Below, in pieces: positions 1-7,915 of a stretch of 32,096 nt of DNA. The notes below the pieces were generated by a model. It was not told where the DNA came from and did not search any database. It worked only from the letters and a program-made list of their open reading frames with translations. Both the position numbers and the translations under genes were made by a program. Within the stretch, counting starts at the first letter, position 1; each line of letters begins with the position of its first letter. Source of the stretch: Affinirhizobium lemnae (GTDB lineage Bacteria; Pseudomonadota; Alphaproteobacteria; Rhizobiales; Rhizobiaceae); contig NZ_JALJQZ010000043.1 in NCBI RefSeq assembly GCF_022968395.1, positions 1 to 32,096 on the forward strand, read 5' to 3'.

Positions 1-127
1 CTCTGCTTCTTCATTCGTCCGTCCTCAATGGGCCGGACTCTAATCCATTCTGGAGGAAATTCTCAGGGGCAGGTCACCTTGATATACTTGTTAATAATAG
101 AGTGGGATAGTCACTGCGATAAGCTTT

Positions 128-160
128 AAAAAAGGCCGGTGGTAAATCTCCGGCCTTTTT
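128..160 (-). terminator. Rho-independent terminator behind bioZ
   Basis: A GC stem (GGCCGG at 134-139, CCGGCC at 150-155) with a 10-base loop is flanked by A6 on one side and T5 on the other. It therefore reads as an intrinsic terminator on both strands. It lies just past the bioZ stop codon at 165 and closes the minus-strand biotin operon. It could also end any transcript entering from the left edge. Confidence 0.88.
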
Positions 161-164
161 GCTG

Positions 165-1145
165 TCACATACGCCAGACAACGGCGCCGCCGGACATGCC
201 GGCACCTGCAGCTGTCATCAGCAGCGTTTCGCCGCCCTTGAACTGAGCTTGTGCATTCGCAATAGAAAGCGAAAGCGGAATGGTGGCGGCGGATGAATTG
301 CCATAATCACCAAGCGTTCGAACGGAGCGATCCGCATCCAACCCAAGTCGCTCCTCCAGCGCATCGATGATGCGACTGTTGGCCTGATGCGGGATAAATC
401 GATCAATGGCGGGCGGTGATACATTCGCGCTTGTCAGCGCCTTTGTCGCGCAATCTCCCATCATTTCGACCGCCAGCGAAAAGACCTTGCGGCCATCGCG
501 CATGGACATCCGGGTTTCCTCCAGATCCATCGCCATCTCAAAGGGCTGGGCAGATCCGCCCGCAGCAATTCCGATCAGCTCGTAATTTGACCCGTCGGAA
601 ACGAGTTCCGAGCTGAGCAGACCACGACCCGGCTGCGTCGAGGGCGTCAGAACCACAGCACCAGCCGCATCAGCAAACAGAATTGCGCTTGCCCGCTCCT
701 GCCAGTTGATGCGGCGGCTCAGGATATTGGCCGCGACAACAAGCACTGCCTTGCCCTGCGTTCGCACAAAGCCGTCCGCCAGAACGAGCGCCTGGATAAA
801 GCCGGAACAGGCGCCAGCGAGATCCACCGCGCCTGAACGTTTCAATCCCAGACGATGAGCCAGAAGCGGCGCTGACGGTGGCAGCAGGTGATCTGGCGTG
901 GAGGTGGCAAGAAGCACCATGCCAATATCTCGTTGGTCAAGACCTGACTGATGCAGTGCCATGGCCCCGGCCTTAGCAGCCATATCCGTCAATTGATCCT
1001 CGGGCATTGCCCAATGCCTTGCGCGGATTCCGGTTCGCCTCTCGATCCAGCCAGCCTCGAGATTGAAATGAGCCTCCAATTCCGCATTCTCCACGCGGCG
1101 CTCCGGCACATGATGACCGAAGCCAGCCATATAGCTTCCGATCAC
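165..1145 (-). CDS. bioZ: BioZ, KAS III-like beta-ketoacyl-ACP synthase of biotin synthesis
   Basis: This 326-residue FabH/KAS III-fold protein carries the Cys-His-Asn triad: C113 in DLAGACSGF, H253 in FIPHQAN and N283 in GDYGNSSAA. FabH itself would normally sit with plsX and fatty-acid genes. Here the gene is the last of bioF-bioD-bioA, overlapping bioA by 4 bases, which marks it as BioZ. In Agrobacterium and relatives BioZ is known to condense glutaryl-CoA with malonyl-ACP, giving the start of pimeloyl-ACP synthesis and replacing BioC/BioH. That reaction is inferred from family and context, since the sequence does not show substrate choice. The protein is cytoplasmic, of normal family length, and has an intrinsic terminator straight after its stop. 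Confidence 0.93.
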   Translation of the reverse strand: MIGSYMAGFGHHVPERRVENAELEAHFNLEAGWIERRTGIRARHWAMPEDQLTDMAAKAGAMALHQSGLDQRDIGMVLLATSTPDHLLPPSAPLLAHRLGLKRSGAVDLAGACSGFIQALVLADGFVRTQGKAVLVVAANILSRRINWQERASAILFADAAGAVVLTPSTQPGRGLLSSELVSDGSNYELIGIAAGGSAQPFEMAMDLEETRMSMRDGRKVFSLAVEMMGDCATKALTSANVSPPAIDRFIPHQANSRIIDALEERLGLDADRSVRTLGDYGNSSAATIPLSLSIANAQAQFKGGETLLMTAAGAGMSGGAVVWRM

Positions 1146-2407
1146 AGTGCACCTCTTGCAAGCTGATCGATACCGTCCGAAATGGCGTCATAGGCAAGAT
1201 CAAGATCGGCCTCTGTGACGCAATAAGGCGGCATGAGATAGATGACATTGCCAAGGGGGCGTATCAGAGCACCGCGCTCACGGAAGAAGCGCCGAAGTTT
1301 TGGCCCCACATCGGAGAGGTAACCGCCCGCCGGAACAGCCAGTTCGACAACCGCAATGGTTCCGATCTGGCGAATATCAGCAATGCCCGAACTGCTCTCG
1401 AAACGGCGCAGCCTCTCGCGATGCAGGGTCTCGATTGTTGCGATCCGGTCCAGAACCGGCTCATTGCGCCAAACGTCCAGATTGGCGACCGCCGCCGCAC
1501 AGGCGATCGGGTTGGCGGTGTAAGATGAAGAGTGGAAAAAGGTCTTTCTGCGATCGGTCGAGCAATGCGCCTCGAAGATCTCTGATGTCGCCAATGTGGC
1601 AGCCAGTGGCAATGCGCCGCCCGTGATGCCCTTGGACAGACACAGGATATCCGGCGCAACACCTGCCTGTTCGCAAGCCAGCAAAGTTCCGGTTCGCCCC
1701 CAGCCAGTCATTACTTCATCGGCGATCAGCAATACGTCATGTCGCTTGGTAATCTCTCGAAGCTGGGCGAGAAGTTGCGGCGCGTAAATCTTCATACCGC
1801 CTGCACCGAGCACAAGCGGCTCGATGAGAAGGGCTGCGGTCTGACCTGAACGGCACAAGCGTTCCAGGGCATCCAGCGTCTGCTGCTCCTCGCCTGGATC
1901 GGGAAACGGGATCGTATCGACGCCGAACAGCAAGGGCTCATAGGCGGCGTTGAACACGCCACGTTCTCCGGTCGACATCGTGCCGATCGTATCGCCGTGA
2001 TAGCTGTGTTCCATCACCACAATGCGAGACCGCTTAAGGCCTCGATTGTGGAAGGTGCCGAGCGCCATCTTCAGCGCCACCTCGACCGCCGTTGATCCGC
2101 TATCGGAGTAAAACACGTGGTTCAGGCCCGCCGGTGCAAGCTTTACCAGACCTCTCGCCAAATCCTCCGCCGGATCATGGCTGTATTCGGCGAAGATGAT
2201 CTGGTCATACCGGTCGAGCGCGTGGCGGATTGCCTGCATGATCAGCGGATGCCGATGCCCGTGGGTGATGACCCACCAGGAGGAGATCGCATCCAGAACG
2301 CGCCTGCCGTTTTCCTCGATGAGATAGGCTCCGTCGGTAGCGGCTATCTTCTGGAGGGTTGGTTCGAGTGCGTGCTGCGTAAAGGGATGCCAGATGGGCG
2401 ATGTCAT
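1142..2407 (-). CDS. bioA: Adenosylmethionine-8-amino-7-oxononanoate aminotransferase
   Basis: BioA is a PLP-dependent class III aminotransferase that converts KAPA to DAPA using S-adenosylmethionine as amino donor. The 421 residues include WHPFTQ near the N-terminus, the paired tryptophans of SSWWV at 42-46, the phosphate-binding SDSGSTAVE at 101-109, the ring-nitrogen aspartate D230 in IADEV, and the Schiff-base lysine K259 in LSKGITGG. The length is usual for BioA. The start overlaps the bioD stop by 4 bases (ATGA), and its own stop overlaps the bioZ start the same way, so all are probably translationally coupled on one mRNA. Several long frames on the other strand here are shadows. Confidence 0.96.
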   Translation of the reverse strand: MTSPIWHPFTQHALEPTLQKIAATDGAYLIEENGRRVLDAISSWWVITHGHRHPLIMQAIRHALDRYDQIIFAEYSHDPAEDLARGLVKLAPAGLNHVFYSDSGSTAVEVALKMALGTFHNRGLKRSRIVVMEHSYHGDTIGTMSTGERGVFNAAYEPLLFGVDTIPFPDPGEEQQTLDALERLCRSGQTAALLIEPLVLGAGGMKIYAPQLLAQLREITKRHDVLLIADEVMTGWGRTGTLLACEQAGVAPDILCLSKGITGGALPLAATLATSEIFEAHCSTDRRKTFFHSSSYTANPIACAAAVANLDVWRNEPVLDRIATIETLHRERLRRFESSSGIADIRQIGTIAVVELAVPAGGYLSDVGPKLRRFFRERGALIRPLGNVIYLMPPYCVTEADLDLAYDAISDGIDQLARGAL

Positions 2408-3042
2408 ACCTCTTCTACCCCAAAGTCATTCAGATCGAAGTGAGCGCTGAAGGCTTGCCGCAATGTCTCAGTGTCCAGTCTATTGAGCTTGGGCAGACGC
2501 CCGAGAACCCTGACTTTCCCCAGTTCGGAAATGATTGCCTGGCTGTCGCGGACCTCATCGCCGATAAAGACCACACCAAGGATCGGGATCTTTCGCACCC
2601 GCATGGCTTCCAGAGACAGAAGCGTGTGATTGATGGTGCCAAGTGCCGTTCGGGCGCAAAGTATGGTCGGCAACTGCCAGCGGGCGAAAATATCCGCATA
2701 AGTGACGCGTCGGGTCAGCGGCACCAGAAGCCCGCCCGCCCCTTCGATCACCAATGGCCGTTCGACCTGCGGCGGAACAAGCGCGAGCGGATCGATCTCG
2801 ACGCCATCGATCTGCGCGGCCAGATGGGGGGAGACAGGCGTCTTCAGCTTCCACGCCTCCGGTAGGATTCGAACCGGCTCGGCCCCGGCAAGACGCGCAA
2901 CGAGCTCGCTGTCGGTCTCCTCCTCCAGCCCGCTCTGCACCGGTTTCCAGTAATGGGCATCCAGTGCCTGCACGAGTGCTGCGGAGAACACGGTTTTCCC
3001 GACGCCGGTATCGGTGCCGGTCACCACAAAGGTTTGGCTCAT
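2404..3042 (-). CDS. bioD: Dethiobiotin synthetase
   Basis: BioD closes the ureido ring of dethiobiotin from DAPA, CO2 and ATP. The 212-residue protein begins with the P-loop TGTDTGVGKT at residues 8-17, followed by the substrate-binding lysine K33 in WKPVQSG and the EGAGGLLVPL motif typical of the family. It lies between bioF and bioA with 4-base overlaps on both sides. Its length matches single-domain bacterial BioD. The enzyme is cytoplasmic. The next step, insertion of sulfur by BioB, is not encoded in this window. Confidence 0.95.
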   Translation of the reverse strand: MSQTFVVTGTDTGVGKTVFSAALVQALDAHYWKPVQSGLEEETDSELVARLAGAEPVRILPEAWKLKTPVSPHLAAQIDGVEIDPLALVPPQVERPLVIEGAGGLLVPLTRRVTYADIFARWQLPTILCARTALGTINHTLLSLEAMRVRKIPILGVVFIGDEVRDSQAIISELGKVRVLGRLPKLNRLDTETLRQAFSAHFDLNDFGVEEV

Positions 3043-4178
3043 CTCTCGTCTTCCAGAATGTATGCCAGTTGATCGACCATTCGTTCAATCGTCCCCTGGT
3101 CGACGTTGAGGGTAATGGTGATGCGTAGCCGCGCCGTGCGCGCGGGCACCGTTGGCGGGCGAATGGCGCGCACATCAAATCCCGCCGCCTGAAGCCGCGC
3201 CGCCACCCGGACGGCTCTGGCATCCTCCCCAAGGTGGATGGGTACGATCTGTGTCCCGCTGGTCGCGATACCGAGTCGCTCGCCGATCCGTTTGTTGGCA
3301 AAGTTCGCGAGATCCTGAAGTGCCGTCCGGCGCTCAGGCTGCGACTGGACAAGTTTCAGCGCCTCCAGCACAGCGAGCGCCTGCAACGGTGGTGGTGCCG
3401 TAGCATAGATGAATGGGCGCGCGCGATTGATCAAGAAGTCGCAAAGTGTGCGACTGGCACCGACCAGACCGCCGAACGCACCCAGCGCCTTGCCGCAGGT
3501 GTGCAATGTGATGACGTTCTCTCTTCCCTCCAGCGCCGCTGCAAATCCACGGCCATCCGGCCCGTGTACGCCCGTTGCATGGGCTTCATCGATCACCAGA
3601 AAGGCTTGATGTCGATCCGCGATCTCCGCCAGATCGGCCAAGGGAGCGATATCGCCATCCATGGAATAGAGACTTTCAACGACGATCCAAGGGTGCCCCT
3701 TGCCGCCTTCCCTTCTCCAAAGCCGGATTGCGTCTTCGAACGCCGCAGCTTCATTATGTGCAACGCCTCGAACATCGGCGCGACTTGCCCGCATGCCATC
3801 GTGCGCACTGGCATGAACCAGCATGTCATGAAGGATCAGATCGCCAGGCTGCGGCAGGGTGGACAGGATGGCGACATTGGCACTGAAGCCACCGCCAAAG
3901 TACAGCATCCGCTCTGAACCGAAAAACCGGGCTGCCTCTTCCTCCAACGCCTCGTGTTCTTCATGATGGCCACGCAAGAGGCGCGACCCTCCGGAGCCTG
4001 TTGCAACGCCCCTATTCAAAGCGTCGATCATTCGGGTAGCCAGTTCAGGGGAGCGGGCAAGGCCGAGATAATCGTTGGAGCTGAAATCTGCCCCTGCGGG
4101 AAGGTTCAGTCGGCGCAGACGCCCCCTTGCTGCCAGAACATCCAGTTTATTCTCAAAAGCGTTAGTGATTGCCGTCAT
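3039..4178 (-). CDS. bioF: 8-amino-7-oxononanoate synthase (KAPA synthase)
   Basis: BioF is a PLP enzyme of the alpha-oxoamine synthase family that joins pimeloyl-ACP (or -CoA) with L-alanine to give KAPA. The 379 residues show DFSSNDYLGL at 31-40, TGSGGSRLLRG at 60-70, the cofactor aspartate D197 in VIDEAHATG, and the Schiff-base lysine K230 in HTCGKALGAFGG. The N-terminus is about 10-20 residues shorter than in E. coli BioF but retains the whole fold. The ATG at 4176-4178 has only a distant, weak GAAGAA as ribosome site, and a BioR box ends 1 base before it. bioF heads the operon here, whereas bioB comes first in related bioBFDAZ operons. Confidence 0.95.
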   Translation of the reverse strand: MTAITNAFENKLDVLAARGRLRRLNLPAGADFSSNDYLGLARSPELATRMIDALNRGVATGSGGSRLLRGHHEEHEALEEEAARFFGSERMLYFGGGFSANVAILSTLPQPGDLILHDMLVHASAHDGMRASRADVRGVAHNEAAAFEDAIRLWRREGGKGHPWIVVESLYSMDGDIAPLADLAEIADRHQAFLVIDEAHATGVHGPDGRGFAAALEGRENVITLHTCGKALGAFGGLVGASRTLCDFLINRARPFIYATAPPPLQALAVLEALKLVQSQPERRTALQDLANFANKRIGERLGIATSGTQIVPIHLGEDARAVRVAARLQAAGFDVRAIRPPTVPARTARLRITITLNVDQGTIERMVDQLAYILEDER

Positions 4179-4179
4179 A

Positions 4180-4189
4180 TTATAGATAA
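4180..4189. promoter_or_regulatory. BioR box 1 (TTATAGATAA)
   Basis: The sequence TTATAGATAA fits TTATMKATAA, the published binding consensus of BioR, the GntR-family biotin repressor of alphaproteobacteria. It ends 1 base before the bioF start codon, so it lies in the untranslated leader. Bound BioR here would block elongation or start-site access. The match is exact and repeated at 4242-4251. BioR itself is not in the window. Confidence 0.82.
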
Positions 4190-4241
4190 TTCTTCAAAAT
4201 CCCTATTTAGTTGGGAGTTTCTAAACTAGACGCAAAAATTT

Positions 4242-4251
4242 TTATAGATAA
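4242..4251. promoter_or_regulatory. BioR box 2 (TTATAGATAA) over the bioF promoter
   Basis: This is a second exact TTATAGATAA, 62 bases upstream of box 1 in the direction of bioF. On the minus strand it contains TATAAA (4241-4246), the best -10 candidate for the operon. No good -35 is seen in front of it. A repressor on this box would cover the promoter core. Two tandem boxes are described upstream of the Agrobacterium biotin operon, which matches this layout. Confidence 0.82.
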
Positions 4252-4261
4252 AATTCTGGTG

Positions 4262-4293
4262 GCGAAAAAGAAGGCGGACCAAGGCCCGCCTTT
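4262..4293 (-). terminator. Rho-independent terminator of the sugar operon
   Basis: The arms AAGGCGG (4271-4277) and CCGCCTT (4286-4292) form a 7-bp stem with an 8-base loop. On the minus strand it is followed by CTTTTTCGCC, a broken U-tract. It lies 25 bases past the GH43 stop codon and separates the sugar operon from the biotin promoter about 20 bases further on. Confidence 0.8.
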
Positions 4294-4317
4294 GTTGAGG
4301 TGACTGCTGCTGGGAAT

Positions 4318-5925
4318 TCAGATGCTCTCGTAGGAAAAACTCAGGAAATCGGCGGTCTTTGCGCGCCCTGTCACATCGAACGCGAAAATGCCGGCAAAGG
4401 CTCCGGTGAAGGAACCATGTTCACCGCGACCGCCTTCATCCGAAACGACACCAGCATCCAGAAGCGGGCCAATCGGTGTCCAGTCCGCCTCCTGCGAAGA
4501 ACGATAAAAGAATTGCAAGTCGTTCTCGCAGATTTCCATTGCCAGATGCACAGGCCCGTCGGGTAAGGAAACTCCGCTTTCAATGGGAAACTGCATGCGG
4601 GCGTGCGGGAAGTCACCGGGGCAGGAGAAGATCGTCACCACGCGTCCAAGCTTCTCATGCCATGTCACGACGAGCGCGTGAAACTTGTGCCGGTTATAAT
4701 AGTGAGTGAGACCTGCTGCCTGCTGATAGGTTTCAGGCTCAAACTCCAGAACTGTCTCCGCGCGGAAACTGTGGTGCTCCTGCCTGCGCGCCAGAAGCGC
4801 CTGTTCGAACCAGGAACCGATGCTTTCGCGCCCGATCAGCCGCAAAGCCCCCGGCCGCTCCGTCAGCGAGAAGATGCGTGCCGGCTCAGGCGTGCGCAAC
4901 CACTGGAAATCTTTCGGCAGCTCGGGCTGATCGAAGGTATAATCAATGCGAACCGGCTGTTTCAACGGCTCCACATCGGTGGGCGCGGGCACATGCACTG
5001 CTGGCACGGCGCTGCCATGGGCCAGATACAGCCAATCGTCACGCCAGACGCATTTTTGAAGCGCCGTTTCACGCCCCAGCGTGCAGCGGCGTTTAGGGGC
5101 CATGGGGCGTCCGCAGAGATGCGTATGATAGGCCTCACCATCCGGTGTCTCGACATATTGGCCATGCCCGGCTCGCTGAAGCACGGCGTCCAGCGCATCC
5201 TTGGAGGTGATGAGATGCACATCCGGATGCATCTCATAGGGACCATCGATCTGCCGGGAACGCGCCATGGTCACGGCATGATCATAGCCGGTGCCGCCTT
5301 CCGCGGTGGTGAGATAGTACCACCCATTGCGCTTGAAGAGGTGCGGCCCTTCCACCAGCCCCAGCGGGCTGCCGGCAAAGATGTTCTCAATCGGCCCTTT
5401 GAGGCTTTGCGTCTGCGCATCCCATTCCTGCAGGAGGATGCCATCGAAGGCCGGATGTTTGGGCGCACCGCCATAGCTTTCAGTGCGGTGGTTCCATTGC
5501 ATGTTCAGGAACCACTTGCGCCCGTCATCATCGTGAAAGAGCGACGGATCGAAACCGGAGGAGTTCACATAGACAGGATCCGACCAGTCGCCTTCGATCG
5601 TCGGCGAGGTCACGATGTAATTGTGGGCATCCTTGAAGTTGCCGTCGAGCCGCTTCACGTCGGTATAGACCAGCCAAAACAGACCATCGGCATGGGAAAG
5701 GCACGGCGCCCAGATGCCACAGCTATCCGGATTGCCACGCATATCCAGCTGGCTTTTGCGCTCGAGCGGGCGGCGCACCAGCGTCCAGTTCACCAGATCG
5801 CGGGAATGGTGGATCTGCACGCCCGGATACCATTCGAAGGTCGAGGTCGCGATGTAATAGTCCCCACCCACCCGGCAGATGGAGGGGTCCGGGTTAAAAC
5901 CGGGCAGGATGGGATTGCGGATCAT
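4318..5925 (-). CDS. GH43 family beta-xylosidase / alpha-L-arabinofuranosidase-type glycosidase
   Basis: This is an inverting glycoside hydrolase with a five-bladed beta-propeller and a C-terminal beta-sandwich. The three acidic residues of GH43 are visible: D13 in NPDPS (base), D126 in GFDPSLF (pKa modulator) and E192 in VEGPHLF (acid). Order and spacing match the Selenomonas-type beta-xylosidases of subfamily 11, as does the length of 535 residues. No signal peptide is present, so it acts in the cytoplasm on imported oligosaccharides. The second ATG (5923-5925) is chosen because GAGGAGGAA stands 8 bases ahead of it; the ATG at 5931 would be too close. It is the last gene of the operon. Xylosidase rather than arabinosidase activity is likely but unproven. 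The 488-residue open frame on the other strand is a shadow. Confidence 0.9.
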   Translation of the reverse strand: MIRNPILPGFNPDPSICRVGGDYYIATSTFEWYPGVQIHHSRDLVNWTLVRRPLERKSQLDMRGNPDSCGIWAPCLSHADGLFWLVYTDVKRLDGNFKDAHNYIVTSPTIEGDWSDPVYVNSSGFDPSLFHDDDGRKWFLNMQWNHRTESYGGAPKHPAFDGILLQEWDAQTQSLKGPIENIFAGSPLGLVEGPHLFKRNGWYYLTTAEGGTGYDHAVTMARSRQIDGPYEMHPDVHLITSKDALDAVLQRAGHGQYVETPDGEAYHTHLCGRPMAPKRRCTLGRETALQKCVWRDDWLYLAHGSAVPAVHVPAPTDVEPLKQPVRIDYTFDQPELPKDFQWLRTPEPARIFSLTERPGALRLIGRESIGSWFEQALLARRQEHHSFRAETVLEFEPETYQQAAGLTHYYNRHKFHALVVTWHEKLGRVVTIFSCPGDFPHARMQFPIESGVSLPDGPVHLAMEICENDLQFFYRSSQEADWTPIGPLLDAGVVSDEGGRGEHGSFTGAFAGIFAFDVTGRAKTADFLSFSYESI

Positions 5926-5950
5926 GGTCATTTCCTCCTCGAAGTGCCTT

Positions 5951-5986
5951 CAAGCCGGTCTCACCTCCTCAAGCGGGACCGGCTTG
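5951..5986 (-). other. 10-bp hairpin with a Shine-Dalgarno loop before the GH43 gene
   Basis: CAAGCCGGTC (5951-5960) and GACCGGCTTG (5977-5986) are perfectly complementary over 10 bases, with a 16-base loop. In the minus-strand mRNA the loop contains GAGGAGGTGA, a near-complete complement of the 16S rRNA 3' end, yet no long reading frame starts just after it. The element fills most of the 64-base gap between the dehydrogenase and the GH43 gene. No U-tract follows, so it is not an ordinary terminator. It may be a ribosome standby site, an mRNA-stabilising stem or a translational control element. Confidence 0.7.
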
Positions 5987-5995
5987 TCTTGCATC

Positions 5996-7129
5996 CTACC
6001 GCAACAGCGCCAAGGCCTCGTCGATACCGAGTGCTGCTGGCTGGGTGCAGGTGGTCGTCATCTCGATGAAGCGCCCTTCCTCGCCCGATTTCAGGATCGA
6101 GGTCATGACATCGATGCCGTGCAGGGCACGGTCCAGAGAGCAGCGCGCGTCGCGGCCTTCGATCAATGCCATGGCCATGTCGGCAAGACCTGCGGTCCGG
6201 TAGTTGGCGCGCGGGCCACGCGGGCTTTCCTGATTGTCCTTGGCGAAGGGGTGGTCCCACATGTCCAGCGGCTGGATATCCATGTTGCGGCCGGATGTTT
6301 CCACCTTTCCGCCGAAGAAGTTCGGGTCCGGCACATAAATGGAGCCCTCGGTGCCATAAAGCTCCATATTGGCATGGCGGTGCGACCACACATCCCAGCT
6401 TGCCGACAGGGTGATGGTCGCCCCATTCTGGAATTCCAGAAGCGCATGGATATTGGTCGGCGTCTCGACAGGGATCTGGGTTCCGGCCAACGGCTGGCTG
6501 GTAACGGTGCGGGTCGGGTTCGCCATGGATGTCAGCGCACCGACGCGTTTGACCGGTCCAATGAGGTTGATGAGGTTTGCAATGTAGTACGGGCCGAGAT
6601 CAAGGATCGGGCCGCCGCCGGCCAGGAAGAAGAAGCCGGGGTTTGGATGCCACATTTCCATGCCGGGGCTCATGACATGGCAGGTGCCGGACGTGATGCG
6701 CCCGACCGCGCCATCATCAATCGTCTTGCGCGCAAGCTGGTGCGAGCCACCCAGGAAGGTGTCAGGGGCGCAGCCGATGGCAAGGTTCTTCGCATTGGCA
6801 AGCGCCCGCAATTCTTCGCCCTCTTCCAGCGAGAGCACGAGCGGCTTTTCGGAATAGACGTGCTTGCCCGCCTCCAGAATAGCCTTGGAAACGGAAAAAT
6901 GCGTTGCCGGGATCGTGAGGTTGACGATGACGTCCAGTTCGTCATTCGCTAGCAGCTCGTCGACGGTCTGCGCCGTCACGCCGTATTCCTCGGCGCGCAG
7001 TTGTGCCGCATTGGGGTTGATGTCTGCACAGGCCAGCATCTTCAATCCCTTGAAGAGCGGGGCAAGCGACAGATAGGTGGTCGAGATATTGCCGCATCCA
7101 ATGATGCCGACGCCGAGTTCCTTGGTCAT
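5996..7129 (-). CDS. Gfo/Idh/MocA family NAD(P)-dependent sugar dehydrogenase
   Basis: This 377-residue protein has an N-terminal Rossmann fold (GIIGCGNIS, residues 8-16), the family hallmark EKP with its catalytic lysine (YSEKPLVLS), and the C-terminal alpha/beta domain with GGGPILDLGPYYI, where D and Y would take the catalytic positions. Such enzymes oxidise or reduce a sugar hydroxyl with a bound NAD(H) or NADP(H). The substrate cannot be read from sequence. GGAG stands 6 bases before the ATG. The gene follows the TIM-barrel gene by 24 bases in the sugar operon. That pairing often occurs in pathways handling keto-sugars or inositols. It is cytoplasmic, with no Tat or Sec signal. Confidence 0.9.
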   Translation of the reverse strand: MTKELGVGIIGCGNISTTYLSLAPLFKGLKMLACADINPNAAQLRAEEYGVTAQTVDELLANDELDVIVNLTIPATHFSVSKAILEAGKHVYSEKPLVLSLEEGEELRALANAKNLAIGCAPDTFLGGSHQLARKTIDDGAVGRITSGTCHVMSPGMEMWHPNPGFFFLAGGGPILDLGPYYIANLINLIGPVKRVGALTSMANPTRTVTSQPLAGTQIPVETPTNIHALLEFQNGATITLSASWDVWSHRHANMELYGTEGSIYVPDPNFFGGKVETSGRNMDIQPLDMWDHPFAKDNQESPRGPRANYRTAGLADMAMALIEGRDARCSLDRALHGIDVMTSILKSGEEGRFIEMTTTCTQPAALGIDEALALLR

Positions 7130-7153
7130 GGAGGTCTCCGTGCCCGATTCTTG

Positions 7154-7915
7154 TTAGTAGGTCTTGAAAGAGGTCATCGAGCGCGCAATCAGGCGGTCGA
7201 GATCCTTCGGATTGTCATGTTCGAGCACGAAATGCCGCGCAGAGGTCAGCCGCAGTTTCGCCATCAGGTCCCGCCAGGGAACGATGCCGTGCCCTACGTC
7301 TGTCCAGCCATCCTCATCGGTGTTTTCACCGGCAGGCGCGATGTCCTTCACATGGACGGCATGAATGCGCTTGGCTTCCTTTTCGATCCAGCTGAACGGA
7401 TCTGCCTTGCCGCGCACCACCCAGGCGATGTCCGCCTCCCAGGCGAGATCCGGTCCACCGGCAAAAATCTGTTCCTGCGGGGTGGAACCGTCTTCCAGCG
7501 CCTGGAATTCGAAATCGTGGTTGTGCCAGCCGAAGACAAAACCGGCATCCTGATAGCGCTTGCCAGCTTCTCCCAGTCTTTGGCCAAAGGCGTGCCAGCC
7601 CTTGGCGTCCGCAGGTCGCTGATCGGGCATCAGATAAGGGCAGTAGATCGCTTCGATACCAAGGGCTTTTGCGATCTTGAGCGCCTGTTCCGGATCCTTT
7701 TCCAGAAGATCGAGGCCGAAATGGCCTGTCGGCATCGTCAGGCCGTTTGCATCCAGATCGGCGCGAAGCCCCTGAAGTGCGGCATAGTCCATCGTGGCAT
7801 AGATGCCGCCATAGCCTTCAACCGTCTTATAACCGGCTGCCGCGAGCTTCTTGAGAGTTTCGGACAGAGGCGGGAAATTGCGGGCGCTGTAGAGCTGGAA
7901 GCCAAGTTCAGTCAT
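7154..7915 (-). CDS. Sugar phosphate isomerase/epimerase-like TIM-barrel protein
   Basis: This 253-residue protein of the xylose isomerase-like/AP endonuclease 2 TIM-barrel superfamily begins with LGFQLYSARN. Likely metal ligands lie in GWHNHDFEF, WEADIAW, HAVHVKDI and FVLEHDNP, giving the usual His/Glu/Asp site at the barrel mouth. Members include isomerases, epimerases and, in more recent work, enzymes that cleave 3-keto-glycosides after oxidation by a Gfo/Idh/MocA partner. That partner gene is directly downstream. GGAGG lies 5 bases before the ATG. The exact reaction is unknown, and the family name should be read as a fold label only. Confidence 0.85.
   Translation of the reverse strand: MTELGFQLYSARNFPPLSETLKKLAAAGYKTVEGYGGIYATMDYAALQGLRADLDANGLTMPTGHFGLDLLEKDPEQALKIAKALGIEAIYCPYLMPDQRPADAKGWHAFGQRLGEAGKRYQDAGFVFGWHNHDFEFQALEDGSTPQEQIFAGGPDLAWEADIAWVVRGKADPFSWIEKEAKRIHAVHVKDIAPAGENTDEDGWTDVGHGIVPWRDLMAKLRLTSARHFVLEHDNPKDLDRLIARSMTSFKTY

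Noticed and set aside
1..129. Plus-strand frame open from the left edge to TAA at 127-129
   Set aside because: It has 42 codons with no recognisable ending, and another frame in the same stretch is open nearly as long. It could be the tail of a gene, but nothing in the sequence decides it.
165..1145. FabH of general fatty-acid synthesis
   Set aside because: The catalytic triad fits, but position in a coupled bioFDA operon points to BioZ.
2555..3352. Minus-strand frame of 265 codons across the bioF-bioD junction
   Set aside because: It is out of frame with two well-supported genes, and its Arg/Ser-rich content is typical of a frameshifted GC-rich gene.
4603..6069. Long plus-strand open frame of 488 codons opposite the GH43 gene
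   Set aside because: It is antisense to a gene with intact catalytic motifs. Its product has no recognisable motif, and long antisense frames are common in GC-rich codon usage.
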